Assembly (NCBI GenBank): GCA_914767715.1
Contig: OU612065.1
Coordinates: 5,330,001-5,394,000, forward strand
Length of the DNA: 64,000 nt
Direction of reading: 5' to 3'
Source of the DNA: Membranipora membranacea
Taxonomy: Eukaryota > Bryozoa > Gymnolaemata > Cheilostomatida > Membraniporidae
The position numbers and the translations under genes are program-made. This document shows, piece after piece, positions 39,324-51,058 of this stretch. The stretch's first letter is position 1. Each line of letters opens with the position of its first letter. A model generated the notes under the pieces. The model ran no database searches and was not told the DNA's origin. It saw only the letters and a list, made by a program, of their open reading frames with translations.

Positions 39324-39877
39324 GGCTCTTTATTCCCTGAAAACTTCCCTGCAGCTGTCAAGACCAACTCCACTTGCTATGCACAATATAGGATAGTGCC
39401 AGCGTTGTAACAAATGTTTGTATGTAGGCACCTTACCATGTGCGCTTTCCCATACCCGTTACATCATGATAACTGCGCTCAACTTCTCAAATCCTACTTA
39501 TGGTCAAAACACACTTAGTGGATGTAATCTCAGAGGTGTTTTGAGACCATAACCCAAACAAATTGAAAGGTAAAGGGTGACATTAGCCATAAAAATGTGA
39601 AAATCAATGGCATCCACAAATAATTCAATTTTCTCCGCCGTAAAAACAGACAGATGCTATGATATAACTTGCTGAATATCGAGGCCTACTTACTAATCAA
39701 TCAATATAGTATTTGTAACATACCTCACCACCATATAATCCTGAGATGAGACCTTTGGCCATCTGTTGGTGGACATCTCTGGTGCCACGTTTCAATAAGA
39801 TAACCAGACATTGTGTCCTTATTAATATAAATATATATCCACATTTGTTGCGGACTTTGAAGAACCAAGTTGGCAAG
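39324..39877. promoter_or_regulatory. Divergent promoter region of VWA genes A and B
   Basis: Only 554 bp separate the ATGs of the divergently oriented VWA genes A (minus) and B (plus). A TATA-like run (ATATAAATATATATCC, about 39824-39839) lies about 40-55 bp before the B start codon and could serve gene B. Shared regulation is an inference from the arrangement. Confidence 0.5.
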
Positions 39878-42568
39878 ATGAAGTGTGTCTACATTGTGCT
39901 CTGTGTTGTTGCTGCCGCACTGTAAGTTTTCTGGCTTTATTATCATGGCTTGTTACCAACGCAGAAAATACATGTGGAACCAATCCAGGCTAATTGACTG
40001 AATATTACTTACCAATGCAGCACCCTGTTTGTTTACTGTGATAATTCGGGTATGTCTTCCATCAGCGCATTGAGATAACCAGCCCTGTTTTTATTCAATG
40101 TAGGGCAAATGAAGACCAAGCATTGGATATGGTGATGGATGCCATCCATGGGGACAGCGTGGAGCGCAGAGCTCTGGTCAATGCTGGTAAGTGTTCTATT
40201 CTACAGCTTACACTCAGCCTATATTATTGTGTACTACGCTTCAATATGACAAGAGATAAGAGAAGCTCACTAGTTATACTAACATACCCTGCTACTGTCC
40301 AAAATATAATGTAGCTATTTGAGAGTAAGTCTTTATAGCCATGAGTTCATTATTTCATTTCTCACTGATCACAGATCACAGATGCAAACATAATTATTAT
40401 CGATAATGATTTTTGGGCTGAACTGAACTTGGCCTAGATAATATCCTTCTATGACAATATTATTAGTTGTTACTGCAAAGTCCTGCACGGGATAATACGT
40501 CCTATATTGGGATATAAATCAAGCGATCCAAACTATTTGAAACCTGGTTCATTCTGAAGTATATCCCCACAGCCCTTAGAGCCCTTATGATTTAATTGCG
40601 AGCTGATTCGGTTCATGCGTGGTTGTTTTTCTTTCAGTCGGTATGTCAGCTGTGAAGAGTGCTGCTAAGGCTTTTGCCGGCTCTCTCGGGTCATCAAATG
40701 GGGTGAGTTGAGCTACACCTAGAATTTAGTATTTGTGTATTTTGTGTATTTCTCTATTTTTATACTCTTGTGGGTTGTGGCAACGCTGCGTTTTGATGTA
40801 TTTGGATCTTATACTGCTTCAATAAGCACCACATAATTTTATTTAAATATATATATATATGTATTTTGAATTGCTGTATTATAGCGCATGGCTGTAGCAC
40901 AGAGCCAGTCATTTGAAGATGCCTGTCTTGGACAGTCAGGCAGCTCTATCTTTGGTAGACCTACCATCACTAAAGGTATCTCATCCATCGCTACTAAAGG
41001 TGGCATCTCAAGCAGCAGCTGGGGCAAGCTCTTTGGAAAGCGAGCCGATGAATCTAAGCAGCTTGCAAACAGAGATCTCGTGTTCGTACTTGACTCCTCT
41101 GGCAGCATCCCAAGCGACCAGTTTGAGAAAGCAAAGAATGCCATCAACATCCTCGTTGAATCTTTCTGCCCATCCAAGTTTGGTAAGCAGGTCACAATCC
41201 GTTGATTTGAGTAAAACATAAGGTTTCTCCTAGCTGCTACTGTGTCATTATTAGATTGCTCACAGTTTGCTTATGTATCATGTTATCAAATTTTAGTACC
41301 ACAGAAGCACTGTATGGTCTGAGCTTGATTTTTATGAACATTCACTTTCAGGTAGTGAAGTGACAGATGAGGGCCAAAAGCAGGTTTCTGTTGTTCTGTT
41401 TGACACCACTGTCACCACAGAGATTGATTTCAGCGAGAGCTCAAAGGGTATAGGTTACCTCCAAGATAAAATCCTCAGCATCAGACACAGGAAAGGATCT
41501 ACCGCTACTGGTGATGCTATGGCTTATGTCAAGAACAAAGTTCTAGGAAAGGTAAATTTAGTCTAACAATGTTTTTGTTCTAGAGTCATAGTCAACTTTT
41601 TTTGGCACTTTCATATGTCTCACTCTTTCTCTTACAGTCAGTTGATGTAGCTAGGACTGTGTTATAATTTAGAATGTGGCATTCTTACATCTTTCTCACA
41701 AAAATAAAAAAATGTGTCATCTCAAACTTGCTACCCAACTCTCTTATTTTTCTGTCATTCAGGGATCAAGCAGATTGAACGACCCAAAAGTTTCCACTGA
41801 TGTCATCCTCATTACTGATGGTCAGTGCAACAGAAACTGCAGAGTTCTCGGATCTGAGGCTAATGCCATCAGAAAGATGGGTCATGGTAAGAACTTTTAT
41901 AGCACTGAGGTAATATAAGTGCTATTGTTCGCACAAACTTCTTTAGTACTAAGCAAGAGTAGGAGGTGGCTCAGTTGGTTAGAGCGCCAGACTTGCGTGC
42001 AAGTGTTGAAGTCGTGGGTTCGAGGCCTACTGCAGCCCACTGACTACTGTGACCTGTTGAATCCCCAGGTGTGCTACCACCTGCCTACAAACTGAGAGCA
42101 AATGGGCGCAAAATATTGCGGCCTTGCCCTTAAGGCACAAACTATTTTGTGCACCCATTCCCGATTTCCATTGCGATTTTAACCAACATTTTTAACCAAG
42201 ATAATCTAAACATGGGTGTGAACTGCCTGATCCCATTGCCAGGCTTTTTATTAGAACAGTTGACAAAATCAATGTGACATCGCTAACAACACACCGAGGG
42301 TGATGTTCAAACATATACAAGCTGTACTCTGTATAATGATAATAATCTTGAGTGGTTTGAAATTTTAGTGGATATTAAACAATTTGATTTCTTTGTAGGC
42401 GTGAATGTCTTTGCTATGGGAGTTGCTAATGCCCGTGCCTGTGAACTTGAGATTGTTACTGGCAAGGGATCAAACATGGCTTACGGGCTCGGAGACTTCA
42501 GAAACTTTGACAGATTTGCTACTGCTGTTAAAGAAATTTCTGAAGAAAGCGACAAGAAATGTGCTTAA
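39878..42568 (+). CDS. Secreted VWA-domain protein, paralogue B
   Basis: Seven exons 39878-39921, 40104-40186, 40638-40702, 40885-41182, 41352-41551, 41763-41886 and 42399-42568 sum to 984 nt (327 residues) in phase. A signal peptide (MKCVYIVLCVVAAALA) precedes NEDQ, followed by the dibasic VERR, a spacer with the single Cys of DACLG, FGKR, and the VWA domain. The MIDAS is complete: DSSGS, threonine in the STATGD stretch, and VILITDG. Further Cys residues occur in FCP, CNRNC, ACEL and the C-terminal KKCA. No membrane segment follows, so it is a soluble secreted protein. The ATG sits in a GGCAAG-ATG context identical to paralogue C. An AATAAA lies 41 bp past the stop. The specific ligand is unknown. 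Confidence 0.92.
41956..42210 (+). repeat. tRNA-derived SINE-like insertion
   Basis: Intron 6 of VWA gene B contains a Pol III type-2 promoter: an A-box TGGCTCAGTTGG (41967-41978) and a B-box GGTTCGAGGCC (about 42018-42028), with tRNA-like spacing. An unrelated tail follows. The candidate acceptor strands do not pair well, so this is not a working tRNA gene. Boundaries are approximate. Confidence 0.7.
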
Positions 42569-43809
42569 AACTTTCTCAGGAATTGTCTAAAGACAACTTT
42601 TAAAAGCTAATAAAAAGATGTTTCTACTATTCCCAGTGTGGTTGTTATTTTTAATCTTCCCTAATTTTTATGGTTGGTTTGAGAATGAATTTATATAATA
42701 TGTTTAATTAGGAGATAATACAGTTTCAGAGATTAGTAAATGATGACATAAATGGTGTTATAAAAGAAATAATGAATATTGTACGCCTACTGATTCCACG
42801 AACATAATATGAGCACCGCGCTACGATTATAAAATATATAATTTAATGGTATTTTGCCTTTCCAAATATGGACCGCAGCCCAAGGCGCTGTTCGCTTAGG
42901 TTCTTTGTAGCCAGTAGCCAGGGGTCCAATATTCCAATATTATATTCATATATATATATTCATTATCCAATTGAGAAGGAAGGGCCGTAGCTTAAAACAA
43001 GTGATAGCAAAGAATAATGAGACGGCCATTGGTGGTAGGGAGGGAAATAATCCTGGAGGGTACAAAGAAGCAGTAGGTGTGGTACTGTAAGCTCCTCCTG
43101 TGGAATCTGGGAGAAGCTCTACCCTGAAAGAGATCCAATTGAGGCTGTTTTCTGACATAGATTCTTCGTTTATAGTTTTCATGGCCACCTTGTTTAGCTT
43201 TCTAAGGGAAGAAGTGTATCCATGGCACTCCTGAAAGAGGAAAAGTTTGGAGTTCTCAGGTTATGACCCAAACAAGGAAAGATCGGGACACAAGCTAGAA
43301 AGCATCATGCTATCAATTATTAGCCAATAAAAAGATTAAACAATATTTATTGAAGTAGGGTTTAGGGTTGTCTTTTCATATACAACAAGAATACAACATA
43401 CATACCGACAACTATTTCCCTTGCATGTCTTTCAAAATGATCAGACATCTCTGAACTCTGAATACAAGTTCATATTTGCAATATTTTCAATCATCGTTTG
43501 TCTTTGAATTGAAAAGGTCAATTGCCATCCAAGGTCAAAATTCACTGAATATACATTTTAGGTCCACACCAATAAAGGTAAATAAGGCGATGAATTGTCT
43601 AAGCATTGAAACCATCCACCAAAGTTGGCAGGATTTAAAGATCAATAGCTGTTCCGGAGTCCTTACGGAGATCAACCTAATACCAACAATAATCATTATC
43701 TCATCACAAGCCAACATATGGCTGATCCCATGACATCAGCAACATTCTGAGCGCATTTCACCCAGTTTTTGTTCTTCATGCCACATCATTTACAGTCCTG
43801 ACTGGCAAG
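42569..43809. other. Intergenic between VWA B and C
   Basis: Holds the B poly(A) site (AATAAA at 42609-42614) and the presumed promoter of C. The open frames within it are short and without domain similarity. A short AT run lies near 42945-42961. Confidence 0.5.
42609..42614 (+). terminator. AATAAA polyadenylation signal of VWA gene B
   Basis: Canonical signal 41 bp after the TAA stop. Confidence 0.8.
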
Positions 43810-46170
43810 ATGAAGGTTGCTTTTGTTGCTGTACTTTTGTGTGTGGTTGCCCTCTCCTGGTAAGTGCTCTACATTTCTCTCAAAATTAAGTCAAAACGTG
43901 ACATAAGGATGTAGAAGCTTAATAATGGAATAATGGGTTATGAATTTTATTTTATTTCACAGAGTGTTGCATAGATTTAGATTTTGGATGGGAAGAGATG
44001 AGATACAGAATCCACTTCCTTATTTTGTTGTTGGGTTTTCTCGGACAAAGCTTTGCAATATCCATCGCTTTTAAAGTGAATTTTATTTTCAGGGCCAATG
44101 AGGACCAGGTGATGGACATCATGATGGATACCTTGTATGGCGATGAGGTCGAGAAAAGAGCTCTTGTCAATGCCAGTGAGTTCATTGCTAATGCCATGTT
44201 TTAATGCAGCAGTATTCGTAGACAAATACTTTCTGTAGTGTAAGTTGGGAAACAATTACCAGTTATCTAACCATAATATAAATTGCTCAAATAGATTATC
44301 ATGCCCTCATCACTGCCTTTCATACATGTGCCTTTTTAACAATCCATAAAGCATATATTTTGTTACAGTCGGAGCGAATGCTGTTATGGATGCTGCCAAG
44401 TCCTTTGCAGGAGCCCTAGGCCAGCGAAATGTAAGTTTATTGCCATTTTTTTCTTGCTGGTTTTCATAGTAATGGAAATGTATGGTCATTGTCAGTAATG
44501 TCTTTTCTGTTTACCGAGAATCTGATTTTGTTGTAGCAACTCGCAGTGCCTCAGAGTCAAGCCTTTGAAGACTCCTGTCTTGGAGATTCCTCTCCATCAT
44601 TTCCCACTTTTCCCACCAACCCAATTAACCCTGTGATCAATCCCTGGACTAATCCATGGCAGACTAAGCTCAACTTCGGCAAGCGCGCTGATGATGAGCA
44701 GCTAGCCAACAGAGATGTGGTATTTGTCCTCGATTCATCTGGCAGCATCCCCAGCGATCAGTTTGAGAAGGCTAAAAACGCCATTAATATCTTGGTGGAC
44801 TCCTTCTGCCCCTCCAAATTTGGTAAGTGAATTATAGGACGGTTTAATTTTACCCCCTTACTTATGCAGCTCCTCATTTAATTGATTTTTTACACCTCAC
44901 TCCCTAAGCTATAAGGTTATCATCCTCACTTTGGGCGTATTCTTCAAAGGCTACCAATGTAGATTCAGAGCCAATGGTATATAATTGTCATACAAACCTC
45001 GATCAAACATATCTGAATAAAGAATGCGGCGGCCGCACGTCTTGTGCTGCACTTGCCACATGTTTTTTATGTCATACTTTTCCTGAAGTCAGTTATGTTG
45101 CACGGATAGAAATAATTTTGTTTGGAATTTTATTAATTGAATCTCATAACTTGCTGACAGGAAACGAAGTCACCGATGAGGGAAGGAAGCAAGTTTCTGT
45201 TGTTTTGTTTGACACAACTGTCACTACTGAGATTGACTTTAGCGAGAGCTCAAAGGGAGCCGGATATCTCAAGGATAAGATCCTGAGTATCAGACACAGA
45301 AAGGGATCCACAGCTACTGGTGATGCACTAACATATGTCAAGAACCAGGTTCTCGGAAAGGTAATGCTTCTAGCTTACTTTTCTCCCCTATACTTGTACT
45401 AGTATCATTTGTCCGCTGTTTGCTCTTTCCAGTGCTCTCTTCAATTATCTAAACCAGATATATTTACGATCTATTGTTTTGTAGGGTTCAAGTCGTCTGA
45501 ACAACCCTAAGGTTTCTACTGATGTTATTGTTGTCACTGATGGACAGTGTAACAGGAACTGTCGAGTTCTCGGGTCTGAGGCTAATGCCATCCGAAAGAT
45601 GGGCCACGGTAAGATTCTAAGACTGGTAGGACTTTTAGCATTGTTACCATGACTTAACATGTTGTGTGAGTATTTTCTCTCACAGGAGGGATCACACAAA
45701 AAACACACTTCACTCCATCGTTCAATTCATTAGCTGCCAGACAAGCTTCGGACAGCAAACACATACATCCCACAATTCATGGCTAAAAATACTCTCATGC
45801 TACAATCATTCACGCATCAGGTGGAATTGCCCCGTTAGGTTCTCTTTTGATCGCCATGTGTTTGAAATAGCAGCGTTCGGAATGATGGAAAATTGAACTG
45901 TTGGCAAATTAGATAATACAATCTTATAGCAACATTATTATACATAATTATATCTATATATTGAATTAAATTATGTATACATATTTTTATATTTTTACAG
46001 GTGTTAATGTATTTGCTATGGGAGTTGCGAACGCTCGCGCATGCGAACTTGAGATTGTTACTGGTAAAGGGTCAAGCATGGCTTACGGGCTCGGAGACTT
46101 CAGAAACTTTGACAGATTTGCTACTGCTGTTAAAGAAATTGCTGAAGAAAGCGACAAGAAATGTGCTTAA
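43810..46170 (+). CDS. Secreted VWA-domain protein, paralogue C
   Basis: Seven exons 43810-43859, 44093-44175, 44369-44430, 44537-44822, 45161-45360, 45485-45608 and 46001-46170 sum to 975 nt (324 residues) in phase, with the same intron phases as paralogue B. The signal peptide is MKVAFVAVLLCVVALSWA before NEDQ. VEKR, a spacer with DSCLG and a Pro/Asn-rich stretch, and FGKR follow, then the VWA domain with DSSGS and VIVVTDG. The spacer is the most diverged part (PTFPTNPINPVINPWTNPW in C; Ser/Gly-rich in B), while the VWA domain is very close to B. The final 94 bp are almost identical to B. Secreted, probable ligand-binding role; function otherwise unknown. Confidence 0.92.
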
Positions 46171-47690
46171 TTGCTAACATACATTCTGAAAATAAAATAA
46201 AACCACAGACCAATAATGATCACAACATTGGTTCAATGAGGATTTTATTTAGGCCAAGCATTTACATGTAGGGGTTTATGATAGAAAAAAAGACTTAGAG
46301 TTGTCTCTCCACACTATATAAAAGACTACCTTCCTGCCGATTTTAGGAGGAAAACATAAACACATTCTACATACATATTCAGAGGAGTATGAAAAAGAGA
46401 CCATAGAAAGATTATCTGCCATCTAACATTATTTGACATAACATGTCATGGCACAAGTAATAATACATATAAAGTTATAAAGAGTGCAGAGCCAGCAATG
46501 AAGTACTATCTGTACGCCCTAACATCATCATGAGATAACAATGGCATTCCCTGACAATGGATGATGGTGTCACAGGTATGGTCTTTGCCAGTAGGGGTTT
46601 CTACAGGGTAAGGCTATAAGTTTTGATAACAATTCCTGGTCCTATAGTTCCCTCCTCCCTTCCCCTGGCATCCTTGCAGGTAAATATCCTACGACTTTCC
46701 TGCTTAACTACTTGCAACAATTATAGCGGTCAATAAATACCCTGATGCCACAGATGACCAGCAGGCCGCATATAGAAACAAATTTCACCTGGGAATGAAT
46801 ATTATTGGTTCAGCACTACTGAGCAAAGAAAGTGCTATTTTTTGTATGCTTACTGTCAAGCCTGGGTAAATACCTCGACGCTGAATGCCTCCCAAAAGAC
46901 TAGTATTTGTAACATATCAGGCAAGATACAGCAGGAAAGTGCCATTACTTATAAACATTACAAATGTGTGTCCGAAATTAAACTGATCTAGTATAAGCAT
47001 ATTAAGGCGATGCATACCTGAATCAAATAAGGGTGATCAGTATTCTATTATTCTCTTATTCATTTTGGGCTGTGCTGAAGACTTAAATTATTGAACAATA
47101 ATTCGGAACTCGTACTTGAAGTTCCTCCATATGGCTTTGTAACTTAGATAAAATGCCGATGTCAAAGAGATTTCCAAAATACAAATATTATAACATTTTG
47201 CGCTGAATTTAAGCTTGGTTAAACTCTTAAAACCGCTTATGATGTTTACCATTACATTAGGACAAATGGCTAATATGAAGAACTCTAAGAGCTCTAAGAG
47301 CTCTTATGGACTTCTGTTGACATGATGTCAGCAGTATTATAAAATATCACTTGACGCTGTATTTGCTACCTGTGAGATATAGATAAAACAGTTGATCAAT
47401 AATCATTAAATACCCACAGTTGGTTCTTAAGTCAAAGTGGAGGCTCATTATGATGATGATCAAATATCCTTATCAATAATTCATGATAAGAGCGTACATT
47501 ACACTTCATTACTAAGAAGCTGTCTGCTGTTAACTGTACCCACACCAAATCGGGCTTCATGCCACCTAGAAGGTTGATTTCATTATTCATGTGCTGAGTT
47601 TGTAAAAATATTTGCCAACATGTCAACGATACGCTATTTACACACTGTTCATGCCTAACCGATTTCAACACAAACTTCCAACACAACTTG
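46171..47690. other. Intergenic, no gene seen
   Basis: Begins with the 3' UTR of VWA gene C and continues as AT-rich sequence to the left repeat of the retrotransposon. No open frame here has family similarity. Confidence 0.5.
46191..46196 (+). terminator. AATAAA polyadenylation signal of VWA gene C
   Basis: AATAAAATAAA begins 20 bp after the TAA stop. Confidence 0.8.
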
Positions 47691-47848
47691 TTGAGATGCT
47701 CAGCAACACACAGGGGTGGCTTCATGCTGCTGGGGCCGGCCATGAGGAGGTTGTACTAGAGAAGGCCTCGAAACAGCGTTTGACTGATGGTTTCTAGCTG
47801 AAGACATGTGTGTTGTGCAGTGGTACGCGCACCACTGTATGTTGTATC
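47691..47848 (+). repeat. 158-bp direct repeat, left copy
   Basis: Begins TTGAGATGCTCAGCAACACA and ends in GTTGTATC. It matches 51769-51925 with about five differences. It holds a perfect 7-bp hairpin, CAGTGGT-ACGCGC-ACCACTG, and a second potential stem (GGGGCC with GGCCTC). Confidence 0.95.
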
Positions 47849-47877
47849 TTTGTTGTGGGCTAGATAGTATCTGGCTT

Positions 47878-47953
47878 GACTGCTGGAAAGACAGCTGACT
47901 GCTGGAAAGAAAGTTGACTTTTGGAAAGACAATTGACATGGTTGAAAGAAACC
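47878..47953 (+). repeat. Four 19-bp tandem units in the element's 5' region
   Basis: Units begin GACTGCTGGAAAGACAGCT and repeat at 47878, 47897, 47916 and 47935 with increasing divergence. They lie just upstream of the zinc-finger reading frame. Confidence 0.85.
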
Positions 47954-48131
47954 CAGGGTGGGACCAGGGTTCGCAGCCCGAAGTCCCGAACATTATGACT
48001 ATGTCATAATGGGCAACCCACCACTCGCAACAAGTTCGTATATGGAAAAATGCCCCCAAGGTCTATCCGGAAATGAAGGGGATGATGAGAGACCTTCTGG
48101 TACCCGGTTAACTGTTATAACGAACTCGGAA

Positions 48132-51058
48132 ATGCCATGGACTTGCGTATGCCAGAGGGGTTTCAAAACTGAGCGTGGTATGAAAATACACAGAACTAAG
48201 AAGGGATGCGAAGTGGTGTTAGAGAACCGCAGTGCAGATAACTCTGCACCTAAGACGGATGGTACACTGCCCCAGGTTGAAAACCACTGTGGGCAGACAA
48301 CCAATTCTCAAACACCCACCGAGCGGTTGTGACAGGCAGGAGGTTGAGTGGCCAAAGATGAGCAGTGTCAAGACTTGGCGTGAGCTTGACGACTATGCAG
48401 TTGTTGCTCTCAACTCTGCATTGACTGGAAGCGGTGAGAAAAAGGCCAAACAGCTGCCTGCTATCCTCTTTTCAATCTGTGAGGAGAAGTTTAGCTTAGT
48501 TGCGAAACGAGGTGGAACTCAGTGCACCAAAATACCAAATAGACGCCAATGTGAGAAAGGCAAACTGAGAACTCAGCAACGCGCGCTGAGAGAGAGAATG
48601 AGAAATTCCGCTGAATCCGAAAGGCATGGGCTTTCTGTATTGCTTAAGGATGTCAAGAGACGAATAAGAAGGCTAGCCAGAGCTGAGGCCTTGAGGAAGA
48701 AGAGGAAGTTGAAGCGAAAGAACTTGAACAATTTCATGAAAAATCCATACGGATTTGCCAAGAAGTTGTTTGAGCAGAGCCAGAGTGGCGAGCTCAAGGC
48801 TAGTCAGGCAGAAGTTGAGGCACACTTGGCAAAAGTGTACGGTAACAAGAGCGAGGTGAACACTGATATTGCTGGGCTTAAACGTCCAACATCTCCAGGT
48901 TTCAGTTTTGAGATGGGTGATATCAAGCTTGGAGAAGTTGCACATGTAGTTACCAAGGCACGTGCCAAAAGTGCTCCAGGAATTAATGGCATCAGTTATA
49001 AGCTATACAAGAAATGTCCAGGCATACTGGAGATCTTGACAAAAGTGCTCAACCAAATCTGGAAGTCTGGCAAGATCCCAGATGAGTGGTGTTGTGCGAA
49101 TGGTGTGTATATACCGAAAGAGGATAAGGCGGAGGACCTAGGGCAGTGTAGACCAATATCACTGCTAAATGTAGAAGGCAAGATATTCTTCAGCGTTTTG
49201 GCAAAACGCCTGACAGATTATCTTATGAACAATGGATTCATTGATCCATCGGTTCAGAAGGCAGGCATCCCAGGATTCCCTGGATGTCTTGAGCATGTGA
49301 GCATGATTTGGTCAGCAATAAAATCTGCTAAACAAGCAAAATCAAACCTTGAGGTAATCTGGTTGGATTTGGCGAATGCCTATGGTTCTGTACCGCACAG
49401 TATAATTGACCTCGCACTATCACACTTTTGGGTGCCCGACAGGCTAAGGGTTATGGTTGAGCGCTACTATAAAAAGTTCAAAATGCGATTCACTACTAAG
49501 AACTTTACCACGAGCTGGCAAGAGCTGGCAGTAGGCATCCCTATGGGATGTGCTATATCACCTTTGCTATTCGTTATGATGATGGAGATAGTTATACGGA
49601 ACTCACAAGGCAGTGTGAATGGGATCCAGGTTGCGAATAACCAGATACTACCGCTGATGAGGGCCTCTATGAACGATATTACAATAATATCACCAGATAA
49701 GGCCCAGGTTGTAGCTTCAATCGATAGTCTGCATGAGTTGATAGAGAGATGTGCGATGCGATTCAAACCTAGCAAGAGCCGGTCCCTGTCTTTGTGTAAA
49801 GGCAAACCTGTACCAAATACCTACGTCATAGGAACAGAGCGTATTCCCACGCTTGCAGAGCAGCCTGTGAAGAGCTTAGGAAGATGGTATAGTTTACCGA
49901 TCACAGACAGGTTTTGCGGAAACGAGGTGAAAAAGCAACTCATTACAGGGCTGGACGCGATTGAAAAATGTGGTCTGTCTGGTAAATACAAAGCCTGGAT
50001 TCCCAACTTTGCACTCATTCCTCGAATTCTGTGGCCTCTGACAGTTTATGATATTCCGCTTACACCAGTTGAGAGAATGGAGCAAATGATTAACAAGCAC
50101 ATGCGTAAGTGGCTCAGAGTTCCAAGGAGCTTCAACACTAATGCACTGTATGCCAGTTCGTTTACTCTTTCACTACCTATGAAATCGCTTGTGGAAGAGT
50201 ACAAAAGCATCGGCTGGGAAGCAAACCGGTGGTTCTCAAAGGAAAGCCCAAAGGCTAGACGGGAGATGGTAGTTGATGAGGTGCGCAAGATGGAAGAAGA
50301 GCGCCGCCAGACACAAGCTGTAGGCCAAGCCCAACAAGGCAGGTGGACTTGTTGGGAGTCTGTTGAGCAGCGTCAGCTCAAATAGACAGAATTGTGGTCG
50401 ATGGAGCCACAAAGGATCAGCTTTCTGGTTGGTGCAGCTTATGATCAACTACCGACCCCGGCAAACCTGGAACGCTGGAATTTGACCGAGAACTCGAAAT
50501 GCGCCGAGTACTCGGCTAAGGGCACACTTCGACATATACTGTCGAATTGCCAACAGAGCCTGGGAAGATACACGTATAGGCATAATCAAGTCCTGAAAGT
50601 GTTGTGTAAACATGTCACGGAGAAGTGTGAATATGCTAATGCTGGTGGTGAAGCGCGTGAAAAGATTTTGCGCAAAAAGGGATTGATGAACAGCGGAGAA
50701 TGGCAGGTGAGATGCGACCTCACAGAGCAGCTCAGCATACCACAGCATATTGTGATCACGAACCAAAGACCAGACTTAATTGTTTGGTCTGACAAAGAAA
50801 AAGCACTACTACTGATGGAATTGACGGTGCCTTGGGAAGGAAATCTCTCATGAGAGAAAACTGACAAGTTACGAAGATCTGGTCACAAAATGCCAAGACA
50901 AAGGTTGGAATTGCGAATTATTCGCAGTGGAAGTTGGCTGCCGTGGATTCATGGCTAGATCAGCTACCAAATTTCTTACTAGAGTTGGGCTTTCAGGAAG
51001 AGCACTCAAACAAGCCACAAAAAGCATAGTACATGAGGCAGAAAGCGCATCTGCATAG
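48132..51058 (+). pseudogene. Broken zinc finger-RT-RLE polyprotein
   Basis: In order: a Cys/His finger (CVCQRGFKTERGMKIH, about 48141-48188) in frame 3; a shift near 48.3 kb into frame 1; RT motifs KSAPGINGISYKLYK (about 48970), RPISLL (about 49153), WLDLANAYGSVPH (about 49361) and GIPMGCAISPLLF (about 49532); a catalytic-box position reading SMND instead of an aromatic-x-DD (about 49666); an in-frame TAG at 50383; the thumb and RLE region with RPDLIVW and LLLMELTVPWE (about 50770-50840); a further shift near 50850; and the last segment through VEVGCRGF to a stop at 51056-51058. With two frame breaks, one nonsense codon and a changed catalytic aspartate it cannot make an active enzyme. Confidence 0.88.

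Noticed and set aside
41967-42032. Possible tRNA gene
   Set aside because: A- and B-boxes are present, but the acceptor strands do not pair and a long unrelated tail follows, so a SINE head is the better reading.
47730-47790. Hammerhead ribozyme (CGAAAC and CTGATGG words)
   Set aside because: The core needs CUGANGA with flanking stems in the right order. Here the words are in the wrong order and context, and the right copy reads CTCATGG.
49467-49805. Minus-strand frames across the reverse transcriptase
   Set aside because: Shadows of the broken plus-strand polyprotein, which has clear RT motifs.
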